From Fictibacillus arsenicus (GTDB lineage: Bacteria; Bacillota; Bacilli; Bacillales; Fictibacillaceae): a stretch of 64,000 nt of DNA. Both the position numbers and the translations under genes were made by a program. Below the pieces are notes generated by a model. That model searched no databases and was not told the DNA's origin. It saw only the letters and a program-made list of their open reading frames with translations. Every line of letters starts with the position of its first letter. Position 1 is the stretch's first letter. Location of the stretch: assembly GCF_001999465.1 (NCBI RefSeq), contig NZ_MQMF01000001.1, positions 868,001 through 932,000 on the forward strand, read 5' to 3'. Below are positions 24,400 through 34,403 of this stretch, in pieces.

Positions 24400-25326
24400 A
24401 TGAGAGAACAACGAATAAAGAAAAGAAAAAAATGGAAGAAAATGCTTCTAGTAGGACTAATTGTGTTTTCTGTATTACTGGCAACTGGATTAGCATATGC
24501 TTATAGTCTTTATAGCCAGCTAGATCAAGCTGCAACAAAAATGCATGAAAAAATCGACTGGACAGGATCAGGCAATCAAAAAGAAAAAATCGAACAAAAA
24601 GAACCCTTGAATATACTATTAATGGGGGTTGATGAAAGGGCTGGGGATAAAGGACGCTCTGATACCCTAATCGTGATGAAAATTAATCCGCAAGATGATT
24701 CACTGACAATGCTAAGTATTCCAAGGGATACACGGGTAGAAATAGTAGGTCGTGGAAAAATGGATAAAATCAATCACTCCTATGCTTTTGGCGGGACAAA
24801 AATGACTGTAGAAACTGTCGAAAATTTCCTAGATCTTAAACTAGATTACTATATTAAAGTAAATATGGAAGCACTCAGTGAAATCGTTGATGCTCTAGGC
24901 GGAATTACAGTGAATAATAACCTTACTTGGTCTGACGAAGGTTATTACAAAAAAGGTTATATTTATAAAAAAGGTGAAATTACATTAGATGGTCCAAAAA
25001 CCCTTGGATATGTAAGAATGCGGCATCTTGATAACAACGGAGATTTTGGTCGTCAAGCCCGCCAACGACAGGTTATTAATGCTATCGTTGATAAAGGAGC
25101 TAGCGTTTCTTCTATTAATAAGATTGATAATATTCTCGAAGTTCTTGGAGATCGCGTAAAAACAAATATGACATTCTCTGAAATGAAGGATATTCAAAAG
25201 GGTTATATCGGGGCTAGAAAGAACAAGAAGACTTTAGAATTAAAAGGTAGTGGTTCGAAAATAGATGGAGTATATTACTGGGTACCTACCAAGGAGTCTC
25301 TAAAAGATATTCAGAACTCTTTATAG
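24400..25326 (+). CDS. LytR-CpsA-Psr family glycopolymer-peptidoglycan ligase
   Basis: Protein of 308 residues: a short basic cytoplasmic tail (EQRIKKRKKWKK), one membrane helix (about 15-35) and an extracellular LCP domain. Seen are LLMGVDERAGDKGRSDTLIV, LSIPRDTRVEI and INHSYAFGG, and the pyrophosphate-binding YVRMRHLDNNGDFGRQARQRQ. LCP enzymes transfer undecaprenyl-PP-linked glycopolymers (teichoic acid, capsule, secondary polymer) to peptidoglycan. Location at the converging end of the rhamnan-type cluster suggests that this polymer is the substrate (inference). The start at 24400 has AGGAGA seven bases upstream; a TTG six codons earlier overlaps that site. Confidence 0.92.
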   Translation: MREQRIKKRKKWKKMLLVGLIVFSVLLATGLAYAYSLYSQLDQAATKMHEKIDWTGSGNQKEKIEQKEPLNILLMGVDERAGDKGRSDTLIVMKINPQDDSLTMLSIPRDTRVEIVGRGKMDKINHSYAFGGTKMTVETVENFLDLKLDYYIKVNMEALSEIVDALGGITVNNNLTWSDEGYYKKGYIYKKGEITLDGPKTLGYVRMRHLDNNGDFGRQARQRQVINAIVDKGASVSSINKIDNILEVLGDRVKTNMTFSEMKDIQKGYIGARKNKKTLELKGSGSKIDGVYYWVPTKESLKDIQNSL

Positions 25327-25330
25327 TTTC

Positions 25331-25370
25331 AAAAAGAACAGAGATTGCTTTTGCAATCTCTGTTCTTTAA
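25331..25370. terminator. Bidirectional terminator between the LCP gene and the rml operon
   Basis: A perfect 16-bp stem, AAAGAACAGAGATTGC with GCAATCTCTGTTCTTT, and a four-T loop. Confidence 0.92.
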
Positions 25371-25372
25371 TC

Positions 25373-26224
25373 TTATTTATTTTTTTCGATGAATTCTGCA
25401 ATAGCCTCTTTCCAATGTCTCATAGACTTAAAGCCATTTAATCTTAAACTCATGTGATCAAATACGGAATATGCAGGTCTGGGTGCTGGTCGAGGAAACT
25501 CCTTTGAAGTACACGCGTTTAATTGCACTTTTAAGCCAGCTTCTTCAAATATAGCTTTTGCAAATTCATACCATGAGCACATACCAGAATTTGAAACATG
25601 ATATACTCCATATTTTGAAGTCTTTATTAATTCAGAAATACAAGCAGCTAAGTCAAATGTATATGTTGGGCAACCTACTTGATCATGAACTACAGAAAGA
25701 CTATCCTTTTCATTAGCCATTTTGAGCATAGTTTTAACAAAGTTATTACCATGCTTTCCATATACCCAAGAAGTTCTTACAATAAAGTATTTGTTATGAA
25801 ATCCACTGACAAATTCTTCTCCAGCTAATTTTGTTTTACCGTACACGCCAATAGGAGATGTACTCATAAATTCATTGTAGGGTTCGCCACTAGTACCGTC
25901 AAAGACATAATCGGTACTAATATAGACTAACTTAGAATCAATGTTTTCTGCTGCAACAGCTATGTTTCTAGTTCCAACACTATTAACTAAATATGCTGTG
26001 TCAACATCTGTTTCAGCTAAATCAACTTTCGTGTAAGCTGCAGAATGGATAACTATATTGGGTTTAACCAATGAAAATAGTTTCTCTACCTGATTTTGAT
26101 TAGTAATATCTAATTCATGACGACCATAACCAAATACTTCAAAGTCATTCTTGTTGGAAAAATATTCGACTAACTCTCTTCCTAACTGTCCATTTGCACC
26201 AGTTATAAGTACTTTTTGTGACAT
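25373..26224 (-). CDS. rfbD: dTDP-4-dehydrorhamnose reductase
   Basis: Protein of 283 residues, an SDR enzyme doing the last step of dTDP-L-rhamnose synthesis (NADPH-dependent reduction of dTDP-4-keto-rhamnose). Seen are the nucleotide-binding ITGANGQLGREL, the YISTDYVFDG block, and YGKTKLAGE with the catalytic Tyr/Lys. It is the last gene of a long minus-strand cluster and overlaps the upstream rfbB by one base in a TAATG arrangement, so it is translationally coupled. Confidence 0.96.
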   Translation of the reverse strand: MSQKVLITGANGQLGRELVEYFSNKNDFEVFGYGRHELDITNQNQVEKLFSLVKPNIVIHSAAYTKVDLAETDVDTAYLVNSVGTRNIAVAAENIDSKLVYISTDYVFDGTSGEPYNEFMSTSPIGVYGKTKLAGEEFVSGFHNKYFIVRTSWVYGKHGNNFVKTMLKMANEKDSLSVVHDQVGCPTYTFDLAACISELIKTSKYGVYHVSNSGMCSWYEFAKAIFEEAGLKVQLNACTSKEFPRPAPRPAYSVFDHMSLRLNGFKSMRHWKEAIAEFIEKNK

Positions 26225-27234
26225 TATTTATCACCGTATTGTTGGTCGTAATAGTTTAAATAATTACCTGATTTTATATTTTCCCACCATTCTTGATTAT
26301 CAATGTACCATTGAATAGTTTCAACAATTCCAGTATCGAATGTATACTTTGGTTTCCAACCAAGTTCTGTTGTTAATTTAGTTGGGTCTATTGCATATCG
26401 ACGATCGTGGCCAAGTCTATCCTCTACGTATTTAATTAACCCCTTGGGAGCATTTAATTTCTCTACAATTAGATGTACGATTTCATTATTTGTGCGTTCA
26501 TTATGACCGCCAACGTTATAGATCTCGCCAGGTTCACCTTTATGAATAACTAAATCAATTGCCGAACAATGGTCTTTTACGTGCAGCCAGTCACGAATAT
26601 TTTTACCGTCACCATAGATAGGCAAATCTTTCCCTTCTAGTGCATTTGTTACCATAAGAGGTATTAGCTTTTCAGGAAAATGATATGGTCCATAATTGTT
26701 TGAACATCTCGTAATATTAACATTCATGCCAAAGGTTTCATGATAAGCACTAACTAATAGATCTCCGCCTGCTTTACTTGCAGAATAAGGACTATTAGGA
26801 TCTAATGGAGTCTCCTCCGTAAAGTATCCCGTTTCTCCTAATGAACCATAAACTTCATCAGTAGAAACTTGTACATATTTTGTAATATTATTCTCTCTTG
26901 CTACATCTAATAAGGCTTGGGTACCTAATACATTACTTTTAACAAAAATTGAAGGGTCCGTAATACTTCGGTCAACATGAGACTCGGCTGCAAAATTTAC
27001 GAGTATATTTATATTGTATTTTTTTATTAAATAGTCTACGAGTTCACGATTATTAATATCACCTTTAACAAAAGTATAGTTCTCATGACCTTCAATGTCT
27101 TTTAAGTTCTCTAGATTACCAGCATATGTAAGTAAATCATAGTTTACAATATGATAGTTTGGGTAAGTTTCAATCATATGTCTAACAAAGTTACTTCCGA
27201 TAAATCCTGCCCCACCTGTTACTAAAATGTTCAT
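26224..27234 (-). CDS. rfbB: dTDP-glucose 4,6-dehydratase
   Basis: Protein of 336 residues, an extended SDR enzyme converting dTDP-glucose to dTDP-4-keto-6-deoxyglucose. Seen are VTGGAGFIGSNFVRHM, the catalytic STDEVYGSLGE (Thr-Asp-Glu), YSASKAGGD (Tyr/Lys) and RCSNNYGPYHFPEKL. It is third of the four rml genes in order A-C-B-D, with 15 bases between it and rfbC. Confidence 0.97.
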   Translation of the reverse strand: MNILVTGGAGFIGSNFVRHMIETYPNYHIVNYDLLTYAGNLENLKDIEGHENYTFVKGDINNRELVDYLIKKYNINILVNFAAESHVDRSITDPSIFVKSNVLGTQALLDVARENNITKYVQVSTDEVYGSLGETGYFTEETPLDPNSPYSASKAGGDLLVSAYHETFGMNVNITRCSNNYGPYHFPEKLIPLMVTNALEGKDLPIYGDGKNIRDWLHVKDHCSAIDLVIHKGEPGEIYNVGGHNERTNNEIVHLIVEKLNAPKGLIKYVEDRLGHDRRYAIDPTKLTTELGWKPKYTFDTGIVETIQWYIDNQEWWENIKSGNYLNYYDQQYGDK

Positions 27235-27249
27235 ACCTTTGCACTCCTA

Positions 27250-27795
27250 TTAAAAATTATTTTCAGCTTCTGCTAAAGTTGGATGTTGTTTATCCTTATC
27301 AGAGAGAATAGGATTATTAACAGGCCAATCAATACTTAATGCAGGATCATCCCAAGCGATTCCACGATCATGCTCAGGTGAATACAATTCATCAACTTTA
27401 TATTGAACCTCGGTATCCTCAGTGATTGTACAGAATCCGTGAGCAAAACCTTTCGGAACAAGGAGTTGACGTTTATTTTCAGCTGATAAAATGAACCCTT
27501 GCCATTGCCCATAAGTTGGCGAACTCTTTCGGATATCAATTATTACATCATAAATTGCTCCGCGTGTTACACGTATTAATTTAGTTTGTGCTTTAGGTGC
27601 TAACTGATAATGCATTCCACGTAAAGTCCCTGACTGTTGTGATAGTGAATGATTATCTTGAATAAAATCCATATCTATCCCATGCATTTTATAGGTTTCC
27701 TCGTTGTAGCTTTCCATAAAAAAACCTCGGTGATCCCCAAAAACTTTTGGCTCAATAAGTATCGAATCTGCAAATTTGGTTTCAAGTATATTCAC
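27250..27795 (-). CDS. rfbC: dTDP-4-dehydrorhamnose 3,5-epimerase
   Basis: Protein of about 181 residues, a cupin-fold enzyme that epimerises C3 and C5 of dTDP-4-keto-6-deoxyglucose. Seen are FFMESYNEE, the DNHSLS and LRGMHYQL blocks containing the catalytic His, VPKGFAHGFC and a conserved Tyr in YKVDELYSPEHDRGI. I choose GTG at 27793-27795 because AGGTGA lies six bases upstream. A TTG two codons earlier directly abuts the rfbA stop and the ribosome site itself, so it is unlikely. Confidence 0.94.
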   Translation of the reverse strand: MNILETKFADSILIEPKVFGDHRGFFMESYNEETYKMHGIDMDFIQDNHSLSQQSGTLRGMHYQLAPKAQTKLIRVTRGAIYDVIIDIRKSSPTYGQWQGFILSAENKRQLLVPKGFAHGFCTITEDTEVQYKVDELYSPEHDRGIAWDDPALSIDWPVNNPILSDKDKQHPTLAEAENNF

Positions 27796-27801
27796 TGTCA
27801 A

Positions 27802-28695
27802 TCACCTGCTCAACATTTTTTCTAAAGTATTTTGATTTGCCAGTCTTAACATGTACTGTCCATATTCATTTTTGTTCAACGGTTCTGCTAGTTTAATTAA
27901 TTGCTCTTTGTTGATATAGCCTTTTCTAAATGCAATTTCTTCTAAACATGCAACCTTCAAACTTTGTCGTTTTTCAACCGTTTCAATAAATGTCGAAGCT
28001 TCCAATAAGGATTCATGTGTACCAGTATCCAGCCAAGCAAATCCACGACCTAATAATTCAACTTGAAGTTTACCCCTGCGTAAATACTCTTCATTGACTG
28101 CTGTAATTTCTAATTCACCGCGGTCTGAAGGTTTAATAGATTTAGCAATCTCAACAACATCATTATCATAAAAATATAAACCTGTTACTGCATAAGTTGA
28201 CTTTGGATCAAGTGGTTTTTCTTCAATTGAAATGGCTTTACCACTTTCATCAAACTCTACTACTCCAAATCGTTCAGGATCTTTTACATTATAGCCAAAT
28301 ACTGTCGCACCTTCTGTACGAGATGCAGCACGTTCTAGTGTTCTAGTAAAACCATGACCGTAAAAGATATTATCTCCTAAAACTAAAGCTACAGAATCGT
28401 TTCCTATAAAATCTTCCCCAATAATAAAAGCCTGAGCTAATCCATCTGGAGAAGGTTGTACAGCATAAGATAGATTAATACCTAGATCACTGCCATCACC
28501 TAATAATTGCTCAAACCTCGGAGTATCACTTGGAGTAGAAATAATTAAAATATCTCGAATACCAGCAAGCATTAGTACAGATAAGGGATAAAAAATCATT
28601 GGTTTATCATAAATAGGTAATAACTGTTTTGATACAGCTCTCGTTAAAGGGTAAAGTCTTGTACCACTTCCCCCAGCTAGTATAATTCCTTTCAT
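27802..28695 (-). CDS. rfbA: Glucose-1-phosphate thymidylyltransferase
   Basis: Protein of 297 residues making dTDP-glucose from dTTP and glucose-1-phosphate, the entry step to dTDP-rhamnose. Seen are [13 protein letters not shown] with the nucleotide-binding loop, [43 protein letters not shown] and [12 protein letters not shown]. Start ATG with AAGGAG nine bases upstream. With galU at the other end of the cluster, glucose-1-phosphate is channelled to both UDP- and dTDP-sugars. Confidence 0.96.
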   Translation of the reverse strand: MKGIILAGGSGTRLYPLTRAVSKQLLPIYDKPMIFYPLSVLMLAGIRDILIISTPSDTPRFEQLLGDGSDLGINLSYAVQPSPDGLAQAFIIGEDFIGNDSVALVLGDNIFYGHGFTRTLERAASRTEGATVFGYNVKDPERFGVVEFDESGKAISIEEKPLDPKSTYAVTGLYFYDNDVVEIAKSIKPSDRGELEITAVNEEYLRRGKLQVELLGRGFAWLDTGTHESLLEASTFIETVEKRQSLKVACLEEIAFRKGYINKEQLIKLAEPLNKNEYGQYMLRLANQNTLEKMLSR

Positions 28696-28711
28696 TATGT
28701 TCGACTCCTTT

Positions 28712-29866
28712 TTAATTTAAGAATAAAGTCTCGTAATCCTTTACTATCTTTTCCCAAGAATATTCATCAGTTATACGTTTTTTTGCCTTTCTAGATAATT
28801 CATTTATAAAGTTAATATCATATTGATCTACTTCATCCAAAAGAGCAGCTAAACTATTTTTTTCCTTATCAAAATAAACTGCTCCATTACTGCCTACTTC
28901 TTTATTAAAAACTACATTTAACAACAAATTTACTTTTGTTGAAGCTAACGCTTCTAACAGTGAGGGATTTGTGCCACCAACTTCATGGCCATGAAGATAA
29001 CCATATGCTTGCTCACGAATTTTTTCTAATAAATCCTGATCGTAAACGGTGCCAACAAATTTAATACGCTTATCATTTTGAAATTGCGTTTTATTTAATA
29101 AATCTTTATAGAAAGTATTTTCTTCTACATTTGATATTATCACTAAGTCTTTATTAGAATTAGATAGCAAAAATTCGCGAATCATAAGTTCATAATTATT
29201 CTCTGGTACAAATCTTCCGACAATTAAATAATAGTTTAATGGCATTACTTTATGTTTGTTTTGCCATTCTAAAAGTTTACTAGAATCATCTGATAGAACC
29301 GAGTTTTTTACTGTTGCTCCGTATGCTATAAAAGTAGTTTTTGGTGAATAAGCAGCATAATCCTCTTTAATATATGCCTCAATGCCTTTTGAATCACATA
29401 CTAGTAAATCTGCATGTTTAACCATCAGTCGTTCTGAGTATTTCCAGTAATGTCGAATATAATAATTCCACTTACTTCGTTTCCATTCATGCCCATCAGG
29501 ATTCACAAATAATGTAACCCCCATGTTTCTTAATTGTTTTTTGTAATTTGAAATGAATGGGCCAATTCTGCAAGCCAAGATATAAATAATCGCATTTTCT
29601 ATATTCTTCTCTTTTATATAACGTATACATTCTTTCAAGCTTAAAACATCATATAAAACTGCTCTAGCACTACCCATATTGGGTACCTTAACATTAAAGC
29701 AGCGAACATTTTGATAATAAAATTCACTATTTTCAGTGCTCATACAAGAAACATGATATGATATGTTCTTGTTTACTTTGTAACGTGTTAATAGTTCAAC
29801 AAACGTTTCAAAGCCTCCATACTGTGCAGGAATTCCTTTAGAACCTATTATAAATACATTCTTCAT
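28712..29866 (-). CDS. Glycosyltransferase with DUF1972 domain (rhamnosyltransferase-type, GT4)
   Basis: Protein of 384 residues. The N-terminus [20 protein letters not shown] is the DUF1972 hallmark found in capsule rhamnosyltransferases of the WchF/Cps2T group. The C-terminal GT-B half has [14 protein letters not shown] and the nucleotide-sugar loop [18 protein letters not shown]. Position directly next to rmlA supports dTDP-rhamnose as donor (inference). It would act on the lipid-linked repeat unit at the inner membrane face. ATG with AGGAGAAAAGAA upstream; it overlaps the preceding gene by four bases, so translation is coupled. Confidence 0.87.
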   Translation of the reverse strand: MKNVFIIGSKGIPAQYGGFETFVELLTRYKVNKNISYHVSCMSTENSEFYYQNVRCFNVKVPNMGSARAVLYDVLSLKECIRYIKEKNIENAIIYILACRIGPFISNYKKQLRNMGVTLFVNPDGHEWKRSKWNYYIRHYWKYSERLMVKHADLLVCDSKGIEAYIKEDYAAYSPKTTFIAYGATVKNSVLSDDSSKLLEWQNKHKVMPLNYYLIVGRFVPENNYELMIREFLLSNSNKDLVIISNVEENTFYKDLLNKTQFQNDKRIKFVGTVYDQDLLEKIREQAYGYLHGHEVGGTNPSLLEALASTKVNLLLNVVFNKEVGSNGAVYFDKEKNSLAALLDEVDQYDINFINELSRKAKKRITDEYSWEKIVKDYETLFLN

Positions 29867-31254
29867 TTCTTTTCTCCTAATACTGAATCGTACAGTCCTT
29901 CAATTAATAGATGATGATCCTTCATAATAGAATTGAAATTTCCAGAACAAATATTAGAATTCCAAATTTTAATTTCATTCCGATTATGAATAACATATTT
30001 AATTGCAGCAGATAATTGTTCTTCTACTGGATCTACGATTAACCCTGTAGAATTATGTTTAACGAGATCCTTAAAACCCACATAACTTGATACAATAGCG
30101 GGAACACCATGAGATAAAGCTTCTAATCCAATAAAACCAAATGTTTCTTTCCAAATACTTGGAATAACCAATATATCAATTTTGTTAAAAATATTTGTTA
30201 AATCTTTGTATTCGTATTTTCCATAAAAAGTTATGTGTTCTATATCTTTATCTAGGGTAATATTCTCGGCGTTGCCATATACATGTAAGTGCCAATTATC
30301 TTCATCTTCTTCTAAAAGGTTCAACAAACTATTCCTTAATAATGGAAAACCTTTATACTTGTCTATAGGACCCAGAAATCCAATCTGTAAAGGAATTTTC
30401 ATATCATACTTTTTCAAAACTCTATTATCTTTTATATCTGAATGAGTTATAGAGATCACATCACTTTTTATCATTAAATGCTGTTCATAAACTTGTTTTG
30501 TAACCTCACTATTAAAATGAATTTTATCCATTTTATTCAACATATTTAAATAATAATTTCTTAATTGTATAAAATTCTCTCCATTGGATACCTGCTTTTG
30601 GTTATGTTTATTCTCTTTAGAAGAACGAATATTATTTTCTTTAATTCTTTGTTTTTTATTGGATTTTAATTTTGATATTATTTTATTGTTTTTTAAACTT
30701 TTATATAAATGTGATTGCATTAGGTAAATCAATGGCAGGCTATAAGAATTTAAATTACAGGTTTCGCACTTTAACCCCTTATTGTAATCCGTACATACAT
30801 TTCCGTTATGATCTATAAGATTTACTTTAGGACATATTCCATAATAATCGTGTGAGCTAAAAATTAACTTCACACCCATCTTTTTTGCTAAAATAAGAAA
30901 CTCATAATGAATTCCCATTAGCGTGTGGAAATGAATAATATCAGGTTGTAACTTTGATAAAAAATTATAATATGCATTCTGTTCCTTTAATTTCTCCATA
31001 AATATAAAAGGGTTTGTAATACCGCCAAGTAAAGGAACTGGTAATGGATTAATTAATTCAAATATTAAAACGCCATTGTAGCTATTATTACTTTTAATCT
31101 TTGTTTTTTTTATTATAGGATCTAGTTGCCCAGGGTAAAGCAAATTGACAGAATGACCAGCCTTTAATTGAGACATCATTAAATCTATAGAATATTTGGT
31201 AAGTCCACCGGTTCGATAAGGAGGAAGTCCTAAACTGTAATGAAGTATTTTCAT
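29863..31254 (-). CDS. Glycosyltransferase family 4
   Basis: Protein of 463 residues with GT-B fold. The N-terminal GLPPYRTGGLTKYSIDLM and HFHTLMGIHYEFLI are typical of GT4. The C-terminal half has IGFLGPIDKYKGFPLL, then VIPSIWKETFGFIGLEALSHGVP carrying the conserved Glu pair. Between the halves lies a Lys/Asn-rich insertion around residues 180-220, with a CxxC-like CETCNLN just before it and another Cys (YGICPKVN) upstream; these four cysteines might bind a metal. The donor sugar is not predictable. It overlaps both neighbours by four bases. Confidence 0.87.
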   Translation of the reverse strand: MKILHYSLGLPPYRTGGLTKYSIDLMMSQLKAGHSVNLLYPGQLDPIIKKTKIKSNNSYNGVLIFELINPLPVPLLGGITNPFIFMEKLKEQNAYYNFLSKLQPDIIHFHTLMGIHYEFLILAKKMGVKLIFSSHDYYGICPKVNLIDHNGNVCTDYNKGLKCETCNLNSYSLPLIYLMQSHLYKSLKNNKIISKLKSNKKQRIKENNIRSSKENKHNQKQVSNGENFIQLRNYYLNMLNKMDKIHFNSEVTKQVYEQHLMIKSDVISITHSDIKDNRVLKKYDMKIPLQIGFLGPIDKYKGFPLLRNSLLNLLEEDEDNWHLHVYGNAENITLDKDIEHITFYGKYEYKDLTNIFNKIDILVIPSIWKETFGFIGLEALSHGVPAIVSSYVGFKDLVKHNSTGLIVDPVEEQLSAAIKYVIHNRNEIKIWNSNICSGNFNSIMKDHHLLIEGLYDSVLGEKK

Positions 31255-31964
31255 TTTACTTTTAAGATTTCTTTTCGGTTTCTAATAATTTTTACAGGGC
31301 TACCAACAGCGACACTATATGCCGGTATATCTCTATTAACTAGAGTATTTGCCCCTATTACACAACCTTCACCAATAGTAACACCATCTAAAAAAACACT
31401 TCCTGCTCCTATCCAGCAATCATTACCAATTTTTATCCCTTGATTCGTAACGCCCTGTTCTTTTATTGGAATATCTAAACGATCAAATACATGATTTTCC
31501 GAATGAAAACGAATATTTTGCCCCATAATTACATTTTCACCTATACTAATTCCACCTGCAGCTCCAAAATATGAAAATTCTCCACAACCACTATTTTTAC
31601 CAATTGTTAAACCTTTACCTAAATTCCTTATTGTCCCTGAACACTTTATTTTTGAAAAAGCTCCAATTCGTACATTATTTCCTAACTTTACTCCATTTTT
31701 TGAAAGAGCATCAATTTCTACACTTTCTTCAAGCGTTACAGACCTTCCTAGACTAATTAATCTTTTGTGATATAAAGTTACATTGCTTCCAAAAAAGACT
31801 ATCCCGCTTTTATTTTTCATTCCAAATGATTTAAGTAATCCTTTTAACATCATTAAAATTCTTTTAAAGATAATACTTAATATATCAAGGAAATAAATAT
31901 CTTTATCTATTTCAAAATTGTCCTTTTTCACCGTACTAATAATTTTATTAATAGCCTTATGCAT
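31251..31964 (-). CDS. Left-handed beta-helix acyltransferase (serine acetyltransferase/WbbJ type)
   Basis: Protein of about 237 residues with hexapeptide repeats (for instance GKGLTIGKNSGCGEFSYFGA, GISIGENVIMGQNI, IGNDCWIGAGSVFLDGVTIG). It ends with the usual GANTLVNRDIPAYSVAVGSPVKII. The presumed active-site His is in FHSENHVFD. Such enzymes O-acetylate sugar residues of surface polysaccharides using acetyl-CoA. The ATG at 31962-31964 has GAGGTG just upstream; a TTG six codons earlier overlaps that site. It is coupled to the following GT4 gene by a four-base overlap. Confidence 0.88.
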   Translation of the reverse strand: MHKAINKIISTVKKDNFEIDKDIYFLDILSIIFKRILMMLKGLLKSFGMKNKSGIVFFGSNVTLYHKRLISLGRSVTLEESVEIDALSKNGVKLGNNVRIGAFSKIKCSGTIRNLGKGLTIGKNSGCGEFSYFGAAGGISIGENVIMGQNIRFHSENHVFDRLDIPIKEQGVTNQGIKIGNDCWIGAGSVFLDGVTIGEGCVIGANTLVNRDIPAYSVAVGSPVKIIRNRKEILKVK

Positions 31965-31996
31965 CCCACACCTCTTTATCAATTAGTATTAGAAAG

Positions 31997-33081
31997 CTAT
32001 TTTTCTAAGAATTCTAATATTAATTTCCATATTCTTTCTGAAGCTTTTCCATCAGGAAAAGTATAATGATTATTCAGGCATTCATTCCTTCTATTCACCC
32101 AGTAATCATTATCATATTCTTGCTTAAAAAGTAGGCTTAAAGATTTTATTAGTTGATCACTATCCCTGACAACTAATCCTGGAGATAGACTTTCGTCATT
32201 GAAATCTATTTCAATACCTCTTTTTTCTTTATATTCTTCCTCATCAAAGACAAAAGATATTATTGGTCTATTTAAAGGAAGAAATTCAATACCAATAGAA
32301 CTATAATCAGTTATTAATGCATTTGAAACACACAATGAACTAAATGTATCAAGTTGATACCTCTTCGTTAATAAAATTCTGTCTAAATTTAATCTATTAA
32401 CTAAATCTTCATTAATAGTTCCTCCTAATTTATGAGGACGATAAAGCATGTAAGCATTATTCCCTGACAATAATTGATTTATTTTTATAAGTACTTCTTT
32501 ACTTATAGGTGATTCTTTCAGAGAATAATCTCGAAAAGTAGGTGCGTATAAGATTAAATAATCAGATGGTAATACTCCTAGAGTTTCTCTTGCCTCTAAA
32601 TTTACTTTATTGACTTTATATAGATTAAAATAATAGTCGTTTTTAGGTAACCCTAAAGGTAAATAGACATTTTTAGAGTCTTTATCTAATATTGGGTTTC
32701 GAAATTCTAATTCATTTTGTCTCTCACTAGTTGTAATAAAATAATTTGCAGATTTTACAGCTCGAAATAGTCTTAAATATTTTTCATTTTCCAGTTCCGC
32801 ATCAGATGGAAATTTTTTAATAGCAGTACCATGCCCCATTGCTATACTAATCTTTTCACTTTTTTCTAATAAAGTAGTGGGATAGTCTGATAAGATACCA
32901 TCATATTTTTTGAAATAAGTATAAAAAACTTTTTAATTTTAGTCTTAATGTCATCATTTGCTTCTATAATTATTAAATTAATGTTTTTATTAAAGTTATT
33001 ATCTTTGAAGAATTTAATGAATGACTCCATATTTTTCATATTCATAGAATGTACAATAAAGTTATATGTAAAGGGTTGCAT
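31997..33081 (-). pseudogene. CDP-glycerol glycerophosphotransferase family gene, split by a one-base frameshift
   Basis: The main open part (31997-32839, 280 residues) starts inside the family domain (MGHGTAIKKFPSD) and shows SERQNELEFRNP, YAPTFRDYS, YRPHKLGG, and the CDP-glycerol signature VSNALITDYSSIGIEFLPLNRPIISF. About 80 missing N-terminal residues are found in another frame, starting near an ATG at 33079-33081 (NFIVHSMNMKNMESFIKFF, INLIIIEANDDIKTK). The frames join if one base is restored in the A6 run at 32923-32928 or the T6 run at 32906-32911 (plus strand); the joined text then reads ...KKYDGILSDYPTTLLEK... into MGHGTAIKK. The product would add glycerol-phosphate to the polymer, in keeping with tagD upstream. 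As read here it is broken; a sequencing error or slippage is possible. Confidence 0.75.
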
Positions 33082-34392
33082 TATCCTATTATTAAATAAA
33101 ATAAAAGTAGTAATCAGAGCTACCCAAAAGTAAATATAACTCACGTAGTTTAATGTCGCAGCAAGAGGATAAGTCATTAAAAATAATACTAATCCCTGAA
33201 CATAAATATGGTTTTCATTATCTTTATTTCTAATATAATTTAATGATTTGAATATAATCCAAATATAAATCCCTTGCATAATAATATAAGATAATAAACC
33301 AATATGACTAACTATGGATAATAAGTCATTATCTATAACCCATTCCTTTGATGAAACAATCCCTTTTCCTAATAATGCACTTAAAATATTGTTATTATAT
33401 AAATCACTTACTCTTTCATAGGTTTCAATTCTACTATTAAAAGTTTCAATGTTGTAATTTGGTAATACGAGGGAAGCTATATCATATAGTTGTTTTGTAA
33501 ATCCTATATAGACTATGCTTAATACCCACTGTGCTACAAATAATGCTTTTATAATTTTTATCCCTTTTTTCTTAAATAAAGTTAAGAGGAAGTAATATAA
33601 AAGCAAATTAAAAAGCGTCAAATATACATTCCTTGTAATTGTCATATATATGGTAATTAAAAACACACTGGATATAGCCATTAAAGATGAAACTTTTAAT
33701 TTATTTACTTTAAAAGGTAGTTTACTATATAATTTTTGTAAGTTTGAGATACATAGACTTAAAGCAAAAACACATAAAAGTCCTAATGTTAATCCACTAT
33801 CCATAAAACCAAAGGCTCTGACTTGAGCACCCATGTTATATAACCATTCATATGAAGAACTTGTCCCATTTAAATAATAGATTGAAAAAGAAATGGGTTC
33901 AGAATTGTACATTGTTTGTAAAAAAGGATCACGATTTAAGTATTGAAAGATACCAAGAATTGCGTTTAATAATATAAAAGATATTGTGAAATTTAAGAAT
34001 AGTTTAATATTTATATTTTTAATTTTAAAAAAGATTATTAATCCTATTAAGTATATCCAATAGTATCGTAATAATATTTCACCTATTACATCTTTGGGCG
34101 ATAACTCTGTATTCCATAAAATTATTAAGGCTTGAATCAAAAAAGTCGCAAAAACTATTAGTACAATAAAAAATTCTCGATTTATGAAAGATTTTAATTT
34201 GTCACGTTTAAAAGTTCCTAATAATAGGACGAGACCTAAAATAAATAATATTTTCCAATTAGTTAGAAAAAAAATATTATCTGACAACAGCAATGATAAT
34301 CGTGCAATTAGAACTTCTGTAAGCATTAGTAACATTAAAACTGCGATTGTAAGTGTGCAAAAGTTCCTAAATGATAAAATTCCCCTTTTCAT
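32866..34392 (-). CDS. wzy: Wzy-type polysaccharide polymerase / O-antigen ligase-like membrane protein, fused to part of the next gene
   Basis: Protein of 508 residues with about eleven predicted membrane helices through residue about 435, including a large extracellular loop around 290-340 (NYNIETFNSRIETYERVSDL, LGKGIVSSKEW). This pattern, with little sequence conservation, is typical of Wzy polymerases that link repeat units outside the membrane. After the last helix (YVSYIYFWVALITTFILF) the frame runs into what appears to be the N-terminus of the CDP-glycerol transferase (residue about 438 onward) and stops after a frameshift there. In a neighbouring frame a TAATG stop-start sits exactly at that junction (33079-33083), so wzy may normally end there. 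Confidence is high for membrane topology, moderate for Wzy. Confidence 0.75.
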   Translation of the reverse strand: MKRGILSFRNFCTLTIAVLMLLMLTEVLIARLSLLLSDNIFFLTNWKILFILGLVLLLGTFKRDKLKSFINREFFIVLIVFATFLIQALIILWNTELSPKDVIGEILLRYYWIYLIGLIIFFKIKNINIKLFLNFTISFILLNAILGIFQYLNRDPFLQTMYNSEPISFSIYYLNGTSSSYEWLYNMGAQVRAFGFMDSGLTLGLLCVFALSLCISNLQKLYSKLPFKVNKLKVSSLMAISSVFLITIYMTITRNVYLTLFNLLLYYFLLTLFKKKGIKIIKALFVAQWVLSIVYIGFTKQLYDIASLVLPNYNIETFNSRIETYERVSDLYNNNILSALLGKGIVSSKEWVIDNDLLSIVSHIGLLSYIIMQGIYIWIIFKSLNYIRNKDNENHIYVQGLVLFLMTYPLAATLNYVSYIYFWVALITTFILFNNRIMQPFTYNFIVHSMNMKNMESFIKFFKDNNFNKNINLIIIEANDDIKTKIKKFFILISKNMMVSYQTIPLLY

Positions 34393-34403
34393 TATAAGCC
34401 CCT

